Source: Thalassospira lucentensis
GTDB taxonomy: Bacteria > Pseudomonadota > Alphaproteobacteria > Rhodospirillales > Thalassospiraceae
Assembly: GCF_011806425.1 (NCBI RefSeq)
Contig: NZ_JAATOV010000003.1
Location: 1 to 64,000, forward strand
DNA: 64,000 bases
Reading direction: 5' to 3'
Shown here: positions 52,650-62,000 of the stretch, piece by piece
Layout of the letters: every line of letters begins with the position of its first letter
How positions within the stretch are numbered: the stretch's first letter is position 1
Position numbers and translations under genes: made by a program
Notes under the pieces: generated by a model
Told to the model about the DNA's origin: nothing
Databases searched by the model: none
Seen by the model: only the letters and a program-made list of their open reading frames with translations

Positions 52650-53711
52650 TTGGCTCAGCTTGCAAGATATCCTGATTTATTCACCCATCGAAAACAATCC
52701 GTCCTGCCGAAATATGCGCAACATGCGATTTACGCGTTGGGGCGGGTTGAGGGTTCGGGCGTTGGCGCGGTGGATGAAATCGACGCCTTTCGCACCGCAC
52801 TTGAGATGCTTGATCCCAAATTGATTGCGCCCGCGGGCATCCAAATTCGCGATATTGGCGGGATCAATTATAGCTGGGACCTCGCAGGCGAGGCGTCGTC
52901 CGATTTTTCGGGTTCGGGCCTACGTGCGCCCAAGGATTACGGCTGGTTCTTGCAGTTTCATGGCGATGGGTTCAAGCGCGAGGCGGCGCTTAAGCACCTT
53001 GATGGTCCGCCGCGATCACCGTTTGAATTTGTGTCGATTGTCTATCGCATGAATGATTGGGTTGCGCAGGTCCGGGCGGCGGCGTTGGAGTATGGCGCGC
53101 AGTATTTTCCGCGCATGGAGTATGACGTTGCGGGGCGGGCGGCGTTCTTTTTGCTTTTGCGCATGCAGATGTTTGCCCGCTGGGATGATCGGGCTTTTAA
53201 ATGTGTTGAAGACACGCTGTATCGGCGCGATGTGCTGGCGTTTATCAAGCAGCAACTTCGTGATAAGGCCGATGGGCCGGTCACGGCTGTGCTGCGTCGG
53301 GTGATGCAGCGGCCCGATTTGGATGAATGCCTTCCTGAGTTGGCGGCTGATGCGAAATCGGCGGCGGTGCGGTCCTGTGCGACAGATTTTTTGTTGAATG
53401 GCCGCGCGCAATGGGCGAACGGGTACAAGCGGGTTTGGGTGGATAAAGTCCATGGTGTCAGCCGCCTGGTGCCGGATTTGCAGCAACGCCCGTTAAGCAT
53501 TTCGGTCGATGTTGCGGGAAGCATGGACCGGGCGTCTCGTGATCGGTCGGCGAAGGTGCGCAAGATCGTGGCGTCGGCCTTGATTGCGCGGCTTGGCAAT
53601 CGGGCGGATTGGCATGACGATATTGCGGCACGCCTAAAATCCGATCCGAACCAAGGTGTGGCGTCGCGCATGGAGTTTTATTTTAGAAAATTGGCCTCGG
53701 TCGGTGCGTAG
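52650..53711 (+). CDS. Unrecognised protein, probably helical-repeat type
   Basis: 353 residues. No ATG fits the N-terminus; TTG at 52650 with GAGG about 10 bases upstream is the best start. After a ~120-residue N-terminal part (with YGWFLQFHGDGFKREAALKHL), the protein looks like paired helices resembling HEAT repeats (WVAQVRAAALEYGAQYFP, PDLDECLPELAADAKSAAVRSCATDFLL, RDRSAKVRKIVASALIARLGNRADWHDDIAARL, each in part). Such proteins are usually scaffolds. No partner is visible. GC-rich, like the host. Confidence 0.65.
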   Translation: MAQLARYPDLFTHRKQSVLPKYAQHAIYALGRVEGSGVGAVDEIDAFRTALEMLDPKLIAPAGIQIRDIGGINYSWDLAGEASSDFSGSGLRAPKDYGWFLQFHGDGFKREAALKHLDGPPRSPFEFVSIVYRMNDWVAQVRAAALEYGAQYFPRMEYDVAGRAAFFLLLRMQMFARWDDRAFKCVEDTLYRRDVLAFIKQQLRDKADGPVTAVLRRVMQRPDLDECLPELAADAKSAAVRSCATDFLLNGRAQWANGYKRVWVDKVHGVSRLVPDLQQRPLSISVDVAGSMDRASRDRSAKVRKIVASALIARLGNRADWHDDIAARLKSDPNQGVASRMEFYFRKLASVGA

Positions 53712-53763
53712 CTGAGCCCGCAACTGGGCGCTTAACTTAATTGGTTGCGCCGTGGTTGGTTCA

Positions 53764-53792
53764 GGGCAGCGGAGGTGTTCCGCTGCCCTTTG
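53764..53792. terminator. Terminator, GGCAGCGGA family
   Basis: GGGCAGCGGA / TCCGCTGCCC perfect 10-bp stem followed by TTTGGTGTGTTT, between converging genes. Confidence 0.85.
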
Positions 53793-53823
53793 GTGTGTTT
53801 GGGGATGCCGATTATGCGTCGGG

Positions 53824-55101
53824 TTAGCTTTGTTCGGCGAGGTCAAGCTCTGGTGCGGGGGCCGGACGGAGCACGGCGGTGACGACGAGGGCCGCGGCGA
53901 TTAGGGTCAGGCCGCCGATGGTGAAGACGCCGAGCGAACCGACGAAATCAAACAAAAGGCCGCCAATGACCGCGCCGCTGGCGATGGCGGTTTGGAAGCC
54001 CGCAACCACCAAGCCGCCGCCGCTTTCGGCTTCGTCCGGGACGGTGCGCGTGATCCAGGTCGACCACGCGACCGGCACACCGCCAAAGGCCATGCCCCAA
54101 ATCGCGACCAGAATAATGGTCGGGGTCAGCGCGCCATCAAGGGTGACCATGGCAATCGCACACAGCCCCATAATCATTGGCATCAGGGCAATGGTCATGC
54201 GCAGGGAGCGTGAAATCAGCGTGCCGGCCAAATAGGTGCCGGCAAAATTGGCCAAGCCAAAGCCAAGCAACACGCCCGATACACCCGCCGTGGCAACGCC
54301 GGTGACGTTTTCAAGAAACGGACGGACATAGGTAAACAGGGCAAAGTGGCCGGTGATGATCAGGACCAGCGAAAACAGGCCAAACTTCATGCCCGGACGT
54401 TTGACCAAATCGACCAATACCCGAAGCGTCGCGCGCCCACGCGGCGGCAAGGATGGCAAGGTTGCCAGCTGGGTGACAAAGGTGATCGCACCAATGCCCG
54501 CAGCGAGCAGGAAGACCGCCCGCCAGCTTATGATATCGCCAAGGTAGCTTCCGACCGGGGCGGCAAAGACGGTGGCAGCGGAAACGCCACTATACATAAT
54601 GGCAAGGCCGCGCGGGATGTGCTGGGGCGGGACCAAACGCATGATGGTCGCGGTCGACATGGTCCAGAACCCGCCAAGCGCGATGCCCAGCAAAACCCGG
54701 CCCAACAGCAGGAAGGAAAAGCTTTGGGCCATGGCGACCATGATGCTTGAAATCACCAGAAGGACCGAGAAGCTGAGCAACACGGTGCGGCGGTCAAAGC
54801 GGCGGGTGACGGTGGCAATCAGAAGGCTTGTGATCAGGGCAAAAAGGGCGGTGGCCGAAATCGCCTGTCCGGCCAGACCTTCGGTAATGTGAAGGTCGTC
54901 GGCAATCGGGGTCAGCAGGCTGATCGGCAGGAATTCAGCCGTGACAAGGCCAAAGACCCCAAGGGTCATGGACAGAACCGCCCACCATGCGGTGGGGGTG
55001 GATGCTGTTGTGGTTGGGGTGGGTGTGGCGGTTGCTGGCGCGCCAGGTGGTGCGGCGTTTTCAGATTGATCCGTGGCGGGATCGGTTTTTGGGTTAGGCA
55101 T
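53824..55101 (-). CDS. MFS exporter, AraJ/YdhP-like (DHA1 family)
   Basis: 425 residues from the ATG at 55101 (AGGA seven bases upstream). A polar, Thr/Pro/Ala-rich leader of ~38 residues precedes 12 membrane helices. Family motifs: LGVFGLVTAEFLPISLLTPIADDL in helix 1, RRFDRRTVLLSFSVLLVISS after helix 2, and LLGRVLLGIALGGFW. Drug or sugar efflux across the inner membrane is expected. It is divergent from an AraC-type gene that probably regulates it. Confidence 0.88.
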   Translation of the reverse strand: MPNPKTDPATDQSENAAPPGAPATATPTPTTTASTPTAWWAVLSMTLGVFGLVTAEFLPISLLTPIADDLHITEGLAGQAISATALFALITSLLIATVTRRFDRRTVLLSFSVLLVISSIMVAMAQSFSFLLLGRVLLGIALGGFWTMSTATIMRLVPPQHIPRGLAIMYSGVSAATVFAAPVGSYLGDIISWRAVFLLAAGIGAITFVTQLATLPSLPPRGRATLRVLVDLVKRPGMKFGLFSLVLIITGHFALFTYVRPFLENVTGVATAGVSGVLLGFGLANFAGTYLAGTLISRSLRMTIALMPMIMGLCAIAMVTLDGALTPTIILVAIWGMAFGGVPVAWSTWITRTVPDEAESGGGLVVAGFQTAIASGAVIGGLLFDFVGSLGVFTIGGLTLIAAALVVTAVLRPAPAPELDLAEQS

Positions 55102-55242
55102 GGGGTGTCCTTTGATCTTGGGGGCCGGGGCGCAGTGCGCCGGGTGCGGCTGTTTGTGCATTGCACACACGATAGACTGGACCGCGCGGACGATCTATGC
55201 CAGATTGTCCGAGTTTGTTGATCAATCGTCCGGAATGTTGTC

Positions 55243-56316
55243 ATGCCTGCTTTGCAAGAACCCCAAATCGAAAATGCGTCTGATTCTGCTGAGGCCCCGT
55301 TGGCCGTGGCGGCGGATGCTTTTGCTGGTGTTGGTGCTGGTGCTGGCATCAGCGGGGGGAATGAGATTGGCCATGATATGGTCAATGAGCTGTTGTCGGG
55401 CGTGCGCCTGCGCGGGCTTGATTATCGCCGGATTGAGATTTCGGCCCCTTATGGGCTTCGATTTGGCGAGGATCAGGATGACAACCGGGCGTGGTTGCAT
55501 TTTATCGGCCAAGGATCGGTGACGATCCGCACCAAAACCGGGGCGGTGCATCAGCTTGGCTGTGGGGATGCGGTTTTGCTGCCCTGTGCCGGGGTGCATG
55601 ACCTTTATAGCGATGCAGACGTTCCGATGCGCAGCGTTGGCGATTATGAACGCGAGCGTCTTTGCGATGCGGCATGTGAAATTCGCGCCTGTGAGCAGGA
55701 TGCCTGCCGATCCAAGGATAACCTGATTTTCAGCTGTGCGATGGAATTTGATCTGGGCTGGTTGCATCCGTTAGCACACCTAAAGCCCGAAATCATGCAT
55801 ATCGAAACCGTGCCCGAACATGATCCGCAAATTCCGGCGATTTTGGATGTCATGACCGCCGAGCTGAAAGCCAAACGGCCGGGATACGGCGTGATCCTGA
55901 CACGGTTGGCCGATGTGGTGGCGGCCGCGATTGTGCGCCGTTGGGTCGAAAGCGGCTGTGATATTTGTGGTTGGGTCGAGGCGGTGCGCGATCCGAAATT
56001 GGCGCGCGTTTTGGCCGCCCTTCATAAAGATCCGGGGCGCAATTGGTCGGTCGCGGATATGGCAGCGGAGATTGGCATGTCACGATCGGTCTTTGCCGAA
56101 CGGTTTGTCGAACTGACGCAATCAACGCCGCAAAATTACCTGACCAACCTGCGCATGCGCCTTGCCAGCCAATGGATTGGCCGCGATGATTTGGCGGTCG
56201 AGGACGTGGCAGAGCGGCTTGGTTATGCGTCGGGTGCGGCGTTTAGCCGGGCGTTTAAACGCACCACGGGCATGTCGCCTGGTGCTGTGCGCAAGATTGA
56301 TTACGCCACACTTTAA
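55243..56316 (+). CDS. AraC-family regulator with cupin sensor
   Basis: 357 residues. An N-terminal cupin-like domain (DDNRAWLHFIGQGSVTIRTKTGAVHQLGCGDAVLLPCAGVHDL, in part; Cupin_6 type) and a C-terminal double helix-turn-helix (WSVADMAAEIGMSRSVFAERFVELT and LAVEDVAERLGYASGAAFSRAFKRTTGMSP). Cys-rich segment CDAACEIRACEQDAC around residues 137-151 could sense redox or metal. This class usually controls an adjacent MFS exporter, which is divergent here. Confidence 0.9.
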   Translation: MPALQEPQIENASDSAEAPLAVAADAFAGVGAGAGISGGNEIGHDMVNELLSGVRLRGLDYRRIEISAPYGLRFGEDQDDNRAWLHFIGQGSVTIRTKTGAVHQLGCGDAVLLPCAGVHDLYSDADVPMRSVGDYERERLCDAACEIRACEQDACRSKDNLIFSCAMEFDLGWLHPLAHLKPEIMHIETVPEHDPQIPAILDVMTAELKAKRPGYGVILTRLADVVAAAIVRRWVESGCDICGWVEAVRDPKLARVLAALHKDPGRNWSVADMAAEIGMSRSVFAERFVELTQSTPQNYLTNLRMRLASQWIGRDDLAVEDVAERLGYASGAAFSRAFKRTTGMSPGAVRKIDYATL

Positions 56317-56323
56317 GGTTTCC

Positions 56324-56357
56324 TTTTAAGAAAGGCGTACTCTTAAGAAAGGCGTCC
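56324..56357 (+). repeat. Tandem 17-base repeat after the araC-type gene
   Basis: TTTTAAGAAAGGCGTAC and TCTTAAGAAAGGCGTCC lie head to tail, followed by a partial third copy. They are in the short gap between converging genes. Confidence 0.75.
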
Positions 56358-56389
56358 TCTTGAGGCTTCGTCAGAGTTAAGGCGCGGGG

Positions 56390-56965
56390 TTAGCCCGGCG
56401 TGCTGCGGACCACGGTGACGAGGTACCGACAGTTTTCCGCGGTTTGATTTTCAAACATGCAGTTTTGCGGTGGGCCAAGCTCCAGACAGTCGCCTTGGTG
56501 GAGTTGATGGACCCGGTCGCCTTCGTGAAACAGCAATGTGCCGTCCAACACCCAGATCGCTTGTTGGATGAAGCTATAGGCGGAGGCGGGCATGGCGACC
56601 TTTTGCCCGGCGGGAAGATTAACTTCGACCATTTCCAGCGGAATTTTTTGTCCTGAAAGAACCTGACGCCGGCCATATCCGGTTTCGGGATCGGACCAGC
56701 GTGGCTGCTGATCGTGGCGGCGGACACCATGATGGACGGCATCGGTGCGTGACAGAAGGGCCGATACGGTCAGCGACAGCGCACCGGACAAGCGGCCAAG
56801 GACGGTTGCGGTCGGGCTGGCCTCGGCGCGTTCGATTTTGCTGATCATGGCCTTGGATACGCCCGACATCTGGGCAAAATGGCCAAGCGACCAGCCGCGG
56901 ATTTCGCGTTCATGGCGAATGCGGGCCGACAGCCATGCGGTGGTGTCGTCTTCTATGTTGGTCAT
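56390..56965 (-). CDS. XRE-type regulator with C-terminal cupin
   Basis: 191 residues from the ATG at 56965. Helix-turn-helix (LSARIRHEREIRGWSLGHFAQMSGVSKAMISKIERAEASPTATVLGRLSGAL, in part) followed by a cupin domain (VNLPAGQKVAMPASAYSFIQQAIWVLDGTLLFHEGD, in part). Such two-domain regulators sense a small molecule and often control amino-acid or acetyltransferase genes. It is divergent from the GNAT gene, its likely target. Confidence 0.88.
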   Translation of the reverse strand: MTNIEDDTTAWLSARIRHEREIRGWSLGHFAQMSGVSKAMISKIERAEASPTATVLGRLSGALSLTVSALLSRTDAVHHGVRRHDQQPRWSDPETGYGRRQVLSGQKIPLEMVEVNLPAGQKVAMPASAYSFIQQAIWVLDGTLLFHEGDRVHQLHQGDCLELGPPQNCMFENQTAENCRYLVTVVRSTPG

Positions 56966-57061
56966 GAAATCACCAATCTGATTAAAAATCCCTATTGACT
57001 GTCTACTATAATGGAATATCGTTTCGCAACAGGGAATTAATAGGACAAACCGGAGGCCCCC

Positions 57062-57577
57062 ATGCAGGTGCGTGACGCAACGGAAGATGATCTTTTGGAC
57101 ATTCTTGAAATCTATAATCAGGTGCTGCGCGATAGTACGGCGATTTATGATGACGAGCCATCGACCTTGGACGAGCGCCGCGATTGGTTTGATGATCGCA
57201 AAGCAAAGGGCTTTCCGGTGTTGGTGGCGGTGCGGGACGGGGTGGTTTTGGGGTTTGCATCGTACGGGCCGTGGCGCACGCGCTGGGGATATCGTTTTAC
57301 GGTCGAACATTCCGTGCATGTACATGCCGATCATCGCGGTAAGGGCATTGGCGGTGCGCTGTTACGGCCGCTGATGGCCCACGCCAAGCAGGCGGGCATG
57401 CATGTGATGGTGGCGGGGATCGATGCGGAAAACGTCCATTCCATTCGTTTTCATGAACGGTTTGGTTTTGAGGTGGTCGGGCGTGCCAAACAGGTGGCGC
57501 GCAAATTTGACCGGTGGCTTGATCTGGTGACGATGCAGCTGTTTTTAGACGATGGGGATCACCCCCGCCCAGCGTAA
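57062..57577 (+). CDS. GNAT N-acetyltransferase, phosphinothricin-acetyltransferase type
   Basis: 171 residues with GGAGG seven bases upstream. The pattern follows the pat/bar-like family: MQVRDATEDDLLDILEIYNQVL, FASYGPWRTRWGYRFTVEHSVHVHADHRGKGIGGALL (with the acetyl-CoA loop RGKGIGGAL) and NVHSIRFHERFGFEVVG. It transfers acetyl from acetyl-CoA to an amine of a small molecule such as an amino-acid analogue. The natural substrate is unknown. Confidence 0.9.
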   Translation: MQVRDATEDDLLDILEIYNQVLRDSTAIYDDEPSTLDERRDWFDDRKAKGFPVLVAVRDGVVLGFASYGPWRTRWGYRFTVEHSVHVHADHRGKGIGGALLRPLMAHAKQAGMHVMVAGIDAENVHSIRFHERFGFEVVGRAKQVARKFDRWLDLVTMQLFLDDGDHPRPA

Positions 57578-57588
57578 CGGGGCTGAAA

Positions 57589-57616
57589 GCGGAGTGCGGA
57601 GTGCGGAGTGCACAGT
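57589..57616 (+). repeat. Heptanucleotide tandem repeat
   Basis: GCGGAGT three times head to tail plus a degenerate fourth copy, in the gap between the converging GNAT and LysE-type genes. Copy number is likely to vary between strains. Confidence 0.8.
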
Positions 57617-57651
57617 GTGATAAATGGCGTTTGGTTGGCGCGCGCTGGCAA

Positions 57652-58290
57652 TTACAGCAAAGACAGTAAGGCCATGCTGACCGATGCAATCAGCATCAGG
57701 GCAAAGAGGATATTGATCGCCCGTCCGGCACGCGGATCCGACAGCAGGCGCGAAAACCCCGCGCCAAAGATCAGCCATGTTGTGTTGACCAGCACAATCA
57801 CCAGCGTCAAGGCTGTGATTTTAAGCGTGTTGTTCAGCCAGACAGCGTTTTGCACGATGTGATGGCTGGCATAGACCGCGCCGATGGCGGCAAAGGCCTT
57901 GGGGTTGGCGATGGCCAACAGTACCCCACCCCGAAAATCGGGGGCGGTGGTTTCGGGGGGCTGCGCCATATTGTCTGCCGATATATTGTCCGCTGATCGG
58001 GCGGGTTTTACCGGGGCGGTGGCGATTTTCCATGCCAGATACAGAATATAAATCGTTGCCAGCACGGTCAGGATATGGCCGGCCACCGGGTGGGCGATCA
58101 GGGCGGTGGCAACCCCGGTTGCGACGAGTAGCAAAACGCATGTCGTGCCAATAATGATGCCCGATAAATAACCAAGGGCGGGCCGCACCCCAAAGGCCGA
58201 GCCGGTTGCCGCCAGGCTGATGGTGGCGGGGCCGGGGCTGCCCATCAGGGGCAAGGCCGCCAGCCAGAGAAGAAGAAGATTTTCCATCAT
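57652..58290 (-). CDS. LysE-family amino acid exporter
   Basis: 212 residues (or 211 from the second of two adjacent ATGs). Six hydrophobic segments and the family motif LPLMGSPGPATISLAATGSAFGVRPALGYLSG near the N-terminus; ANPKAFAAIGAVYA in the second half. It exports amino acids or similar metabolites. Its first ~130 bases plus upstream DNA are copied again at 63291-63442, on the far side of the large ATPase gene, so this is the complete copy of a partly duplicated gene. Confidence 0.88.
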   Translation of the reverse strand: MMENLLLLWLAALPLMGSPGPATISLAATGSAFGVRPALGYLSGIIIGTTCVLLLVATGVATALIAHPVAGHILTVLATIYILYLAWKIATAPVKPARSADNISADNMAQPPETTAPDFRGGVLLAIANPKAFAAIGAVYASHHIVQNAVWLNNTLKITALTLVIVLVNTTWLIFGAGFSRLLSDPRAGRAINILFALMLIASVSMALLSLL

Positions 58291-58310
58291 TGTCGATGCG
58301 CCCGATCTGT
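58159..58310. repeat. 152-bp direct repeat, left copy
   Basis: Matches 63291-63442 with only three mismatches and no gaps. It covers the 5' end of lysE and 20 bases upstream. Weaker similarity continues on through the 3' ends of the two iclR copies. Confidence 0.95.
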
Positions 58311-58423
58311 TACACCCCGTTTTAAATAAGGTTTTGGTCAGCAGCTTGGTTCAACCGTTGGGGGCAAGAGTGCCATGGAGTGGACGGGCGCGTCTTGAAC
58401 GATATTGGCAATTTTTATGCGGC

Positions 58424-58672
58424 TTAGTCTTTTCCGTACAGCGCGCGTTGCGCATTTTCAGCCGCTTGCATCAGCGCATTGAACAGCGTGTCACGTTTTT
58501 GGTCGAGCAAGGCCCCGGCATGAACCAGCGTGTGCAAAAACCGGTGCGCGTTGACCATGTTAATACCCAGGGCGTCGGCAGTTTCTTGTGCGGTGAGCTC
58601 TATTTTGCCCGCGGCAAACAGATCAAGAGTTTTAAACGCCTTAAGCACGGAGCCATTGAGCTGACTGGTCAT
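58424..58672 (-). pseudogene. IclR-type regulator with internal deletion
   Basis: 82 residues from the ATG at 58672. The N-terminal winged helix (VLKAFKTLDLFAAGKIELTAQETADALGINMVNAHRFLHTLVHAGAL, in part) is joined directly to the last 27 residues of an IclR protein (ending AENAQRALYGKD). About 150 residues of the effector domain are missing, yet the frame is kept. The tail matches the intact copy at 63530 in 22 of 27 residues. It is probably non-functional, though a DNA-binding-only fragment could still act. Confidence 0.8.
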
Positions 58673-59000
58673 GAGGATTTCCGGGGTTGTTTTAGGGTAA
58701 GCGCTTGCTTGACGGCGGCCTGATTTCAATCATAAACTATATTATAAATAGTTGGTTTAATTCTAAAAGTGTTGCCTTCAGCTCCCAAAATTGCCAACGA
58801 TTTTTGAGCTTTGCCTAAAATAGGGCATAATCAATAATTGTTATGACAGTCCAGCATATTCGCTCATCACAATTTCCGACTTACCTTAATGGTATCGTCT
58901 TAACAAACAGCATGGGCGTGCCACGGTACTGGCCCACTGTTTGGGAGGCGATGCATGGTAGCTCTGTTCGTGCGAGCACTCTCATAGAAGATTTCCAATA
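58673..59000. other. AT-rich gap before the large ATPase gene
   Basis: About 330 bases with no gene seen. It must contain the promoter of the ATPase gene and that of the shortened iclR. The composition shifts to AT-rich at about 58735, marking the likely left edge of foreign DNA. Confidence 0.4.
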
Positions 59001-62000
59001 ATGATTGAGCGCACCTTTCAAAACATTCCCAGCGAAAAAATCAGCGAAGCCGATCAGCAATCGTTCTTAGTTAGTCTAGGTTGGGCAAGAGGATCTTCGT
59101 GGGATGATTTACTGCAATCGAAACGCGTACTGATAATCTCAGAGGCAGGTGCGGGAAAAACATACGAATGTCGCACTCAGGCGACGCATCTGTGGTCTGC
59201 GGGAGAACCAGCATTCTTCGTTGAGTTGGCCGCGCTGGCGACTGACGAACTTCGCAGCCTGCTAGATACCGATGAAGAAGCAAGGCTGGACGCTTGGCTT
59301 GCCTCACAGTCCGAGGTGGCGACATTTTTTCTGGACTCGATTGACGAGCTGAAATTGACGTTGGGTTCATTTGAGCGCGCGCTCAAACGACTGAAGAAGT
59401 GCATCGGAAATCAGCTTCACCGGACGCGGGTCGTCATCACGACCCGACCGATACCCTTCGACGAACAGCTAGTCCGAAACGTACTGCCTATTCCAGCCGC
59501 GCCGTCCTCGGAATCAAATGAAGAGACCTTTGCAAAGGTCGCGATGGGTGAGCCTCAGGCTCAACATGACAATAGAAGCAAGAACCAATCAGCCGAATGG
59601 CGGTCGGTAGCCTTGATGCCGCTGTCGGACAAGCAGATCGTCGATTTTTGTCGACAGCAGGGCGTGAGCGATCCCGATCTTCTTTTTGATGATCTACGAC
59701 GTCGTAATGCTCTGGAGTTTGCACGTAGGCCTCAGGACCTCATTGAGTTGTGCGCGGACTGGCGTGAGCACAAGCGCATCCGAACGCATCGCGAACAGGT
59801 TGCCACGAATGTTCGAGTGAAGCTGCTTCCCCGCGACGACAGGCGTGAAACGGCGGAATTGTCCGTTGACAAGGCGATCGAAGGAGCTAGTCGGCTCGCG
59901 CTTGCAGCTCAGATGACGCGCCGTCTAACAATCCGTCATAGTGCAGCGTCCGACGATGTTGACGATGAGGCAGCCCTCGATCCTGCGATCATCCTGCCCG
60001 ATTGGCAACCAAACGAACGAAAAGCACTGCTGGAGCGTCCGTTATTTGGCTTCGCTTCATATGGCCGGGTGCGCTTCCATCATCGCTCGGTGGCGGAGTA
60101 TCTTGCTGCGGAGCGGCTAATAACTCTTCGAAGACAAGGTATGCCGTTTCGGGCCCTCAAGCGGCTTCTCTTCGCGGAAACCAAAGGCAAGACGATCGTT
60201 CGCCCGTCCAAGCGACCAGTGGCGGGTTGGTTAGCCTTGCAAGTACATGGGATATTTGAACTCTTGCGGGACAATGAGCCTGCCGTGCTCTTGGATGAAG
60301 GAGACCCAGAGTCGCTGACGGAAGCACAGCGAAATCAAGCTCTTCGCGCCTACGCTGAGCGTTACGGCCCTGGTGGCTGGAGAGGCCTTCAGGCACCCCA
60401 CATTCAGGTCCATCGTTTTGCATCGAAAGAGCTGGCAGATGGAATCGACAGAATTTGGCGTAGAGGAGTAGAGAATCCAGATGTGCGAGAAGTCCTCATC
60501 AACCTTGTCGAGGCAGGCCGTATAGAAGATTGTGCTGACATCGTATTCGATATCACTCAGGACATTGCAGCACCTGCGGTTGAGCGCGTAATGGCTATTG
60601 ATGCGTTAGTAGCCCTTGATGACGAGAGGCTCGGGAATATTGCTTCCAGTATAGCGGATGCTGACGATCTCTGGCCCGACGAAGTGGCCCGAGGTGCCGT
60701 CCTACGCCTTTTCCCCAAGTACATGTCGGTTGAACAGCTTTGTCGGACTCTTCGATGGACAAAGCGGGAGAAGCGGACTGTAGGCGACCTTAACTGGCAA
60801 CTTCCACACCTGATAGCAGGATCGCCACTAGATTTCCCTGTCCTTGAAGAACTTCGTGATGGCCTCCTAGCGTTAGTCTCAGAGGGGCTTAGTTGGCGAA
60901 AAAGTTGGCCACATATTTCGAGTGATTGGCCACATCTCAGCGGAGCGCTCGCAGCAACGTGTGAACGCGGCCTCGGTATGAGCCAAGATGAGGCATGGTT
61001 GCATGCTGGCGCACTTGCCTTGCGATTACATCACCGGGACCATGGCAGCGATGAATCGATCAAATCGCTTCACGAACGACTCAGCAATCTGGATGCAGAG
61101 GGCAATGCTCGTCTCTTCTGGGTTGAGGACGCTATGCTCCAGTCGCTCTGTGAAGCCACAGACCCTTGGAAAAGGCTCGCAAAGATCACGATTTTCGATG
61201 GACCAGTCCAGCTTAGACCGGACCGAGATCTGACTTGGGTGAGCGAAGGGCTTGGCGACACGACCCGGGACACCGGTGAACGCGCTATACTCTTGGAGGC
61301 AGCGATCCGCCTGCCGCCGGATCGTGATACATGGAAAGAGCACGTTGAAGGACTTAGGCATCTCATAGTGGATGAGCCTTCATTCGTGCAAACGCTTGAC
61401 GACTGGCTAAAGCCGTCGAAACACGGCAAAGAACATCGTCGTTCGGAAAAGAAGCAGGCGGAACGAAAAAAGCAAGAAGAGCGGCGAAAGGCCAAGGATC
61501 GCGCGAGTTGGATTCAGTTCTGGCGAGAAGTAGCCAATCAGCCTGAGAACGCATTCTCGACGGAGCGAAGCTGGAACACGGCTTGGAACTTGTGGCACGC
61601 CATGAGACACGATGGTGATGACAGCCGATCATCAGGTTGGAACCGGCGCTTCATTGAAGAGCAATTCAATCAAGAAACTGCCGACAAGCTTCGATGTGTG
61701 CTGATGAAGATCTGGCGCGATGATCACCCAACCTTTCCCAGCGAAAGGCCCGAAGGTGAGCGCAATAGATTTCTTGTACGTTGGCAACTTGGTCTGGCCG
61801 CGATATATGCCGAATCAGAGGACCCAGACTGGGCAGCTAAACTCAGCGCTGCAGAAGCTGAGCTAGCCGCGCGGTACGCTCTGATTGAACTGAACGGCCT
61901 TCCCCAATGGATCGAGTGTCTCGGAGATATACACCCAAACGCTTTGGACCGGACGCTTGGAAATGAACTGTCGTGGGAGCTGAGCCAGCCGCCAGGTGAG

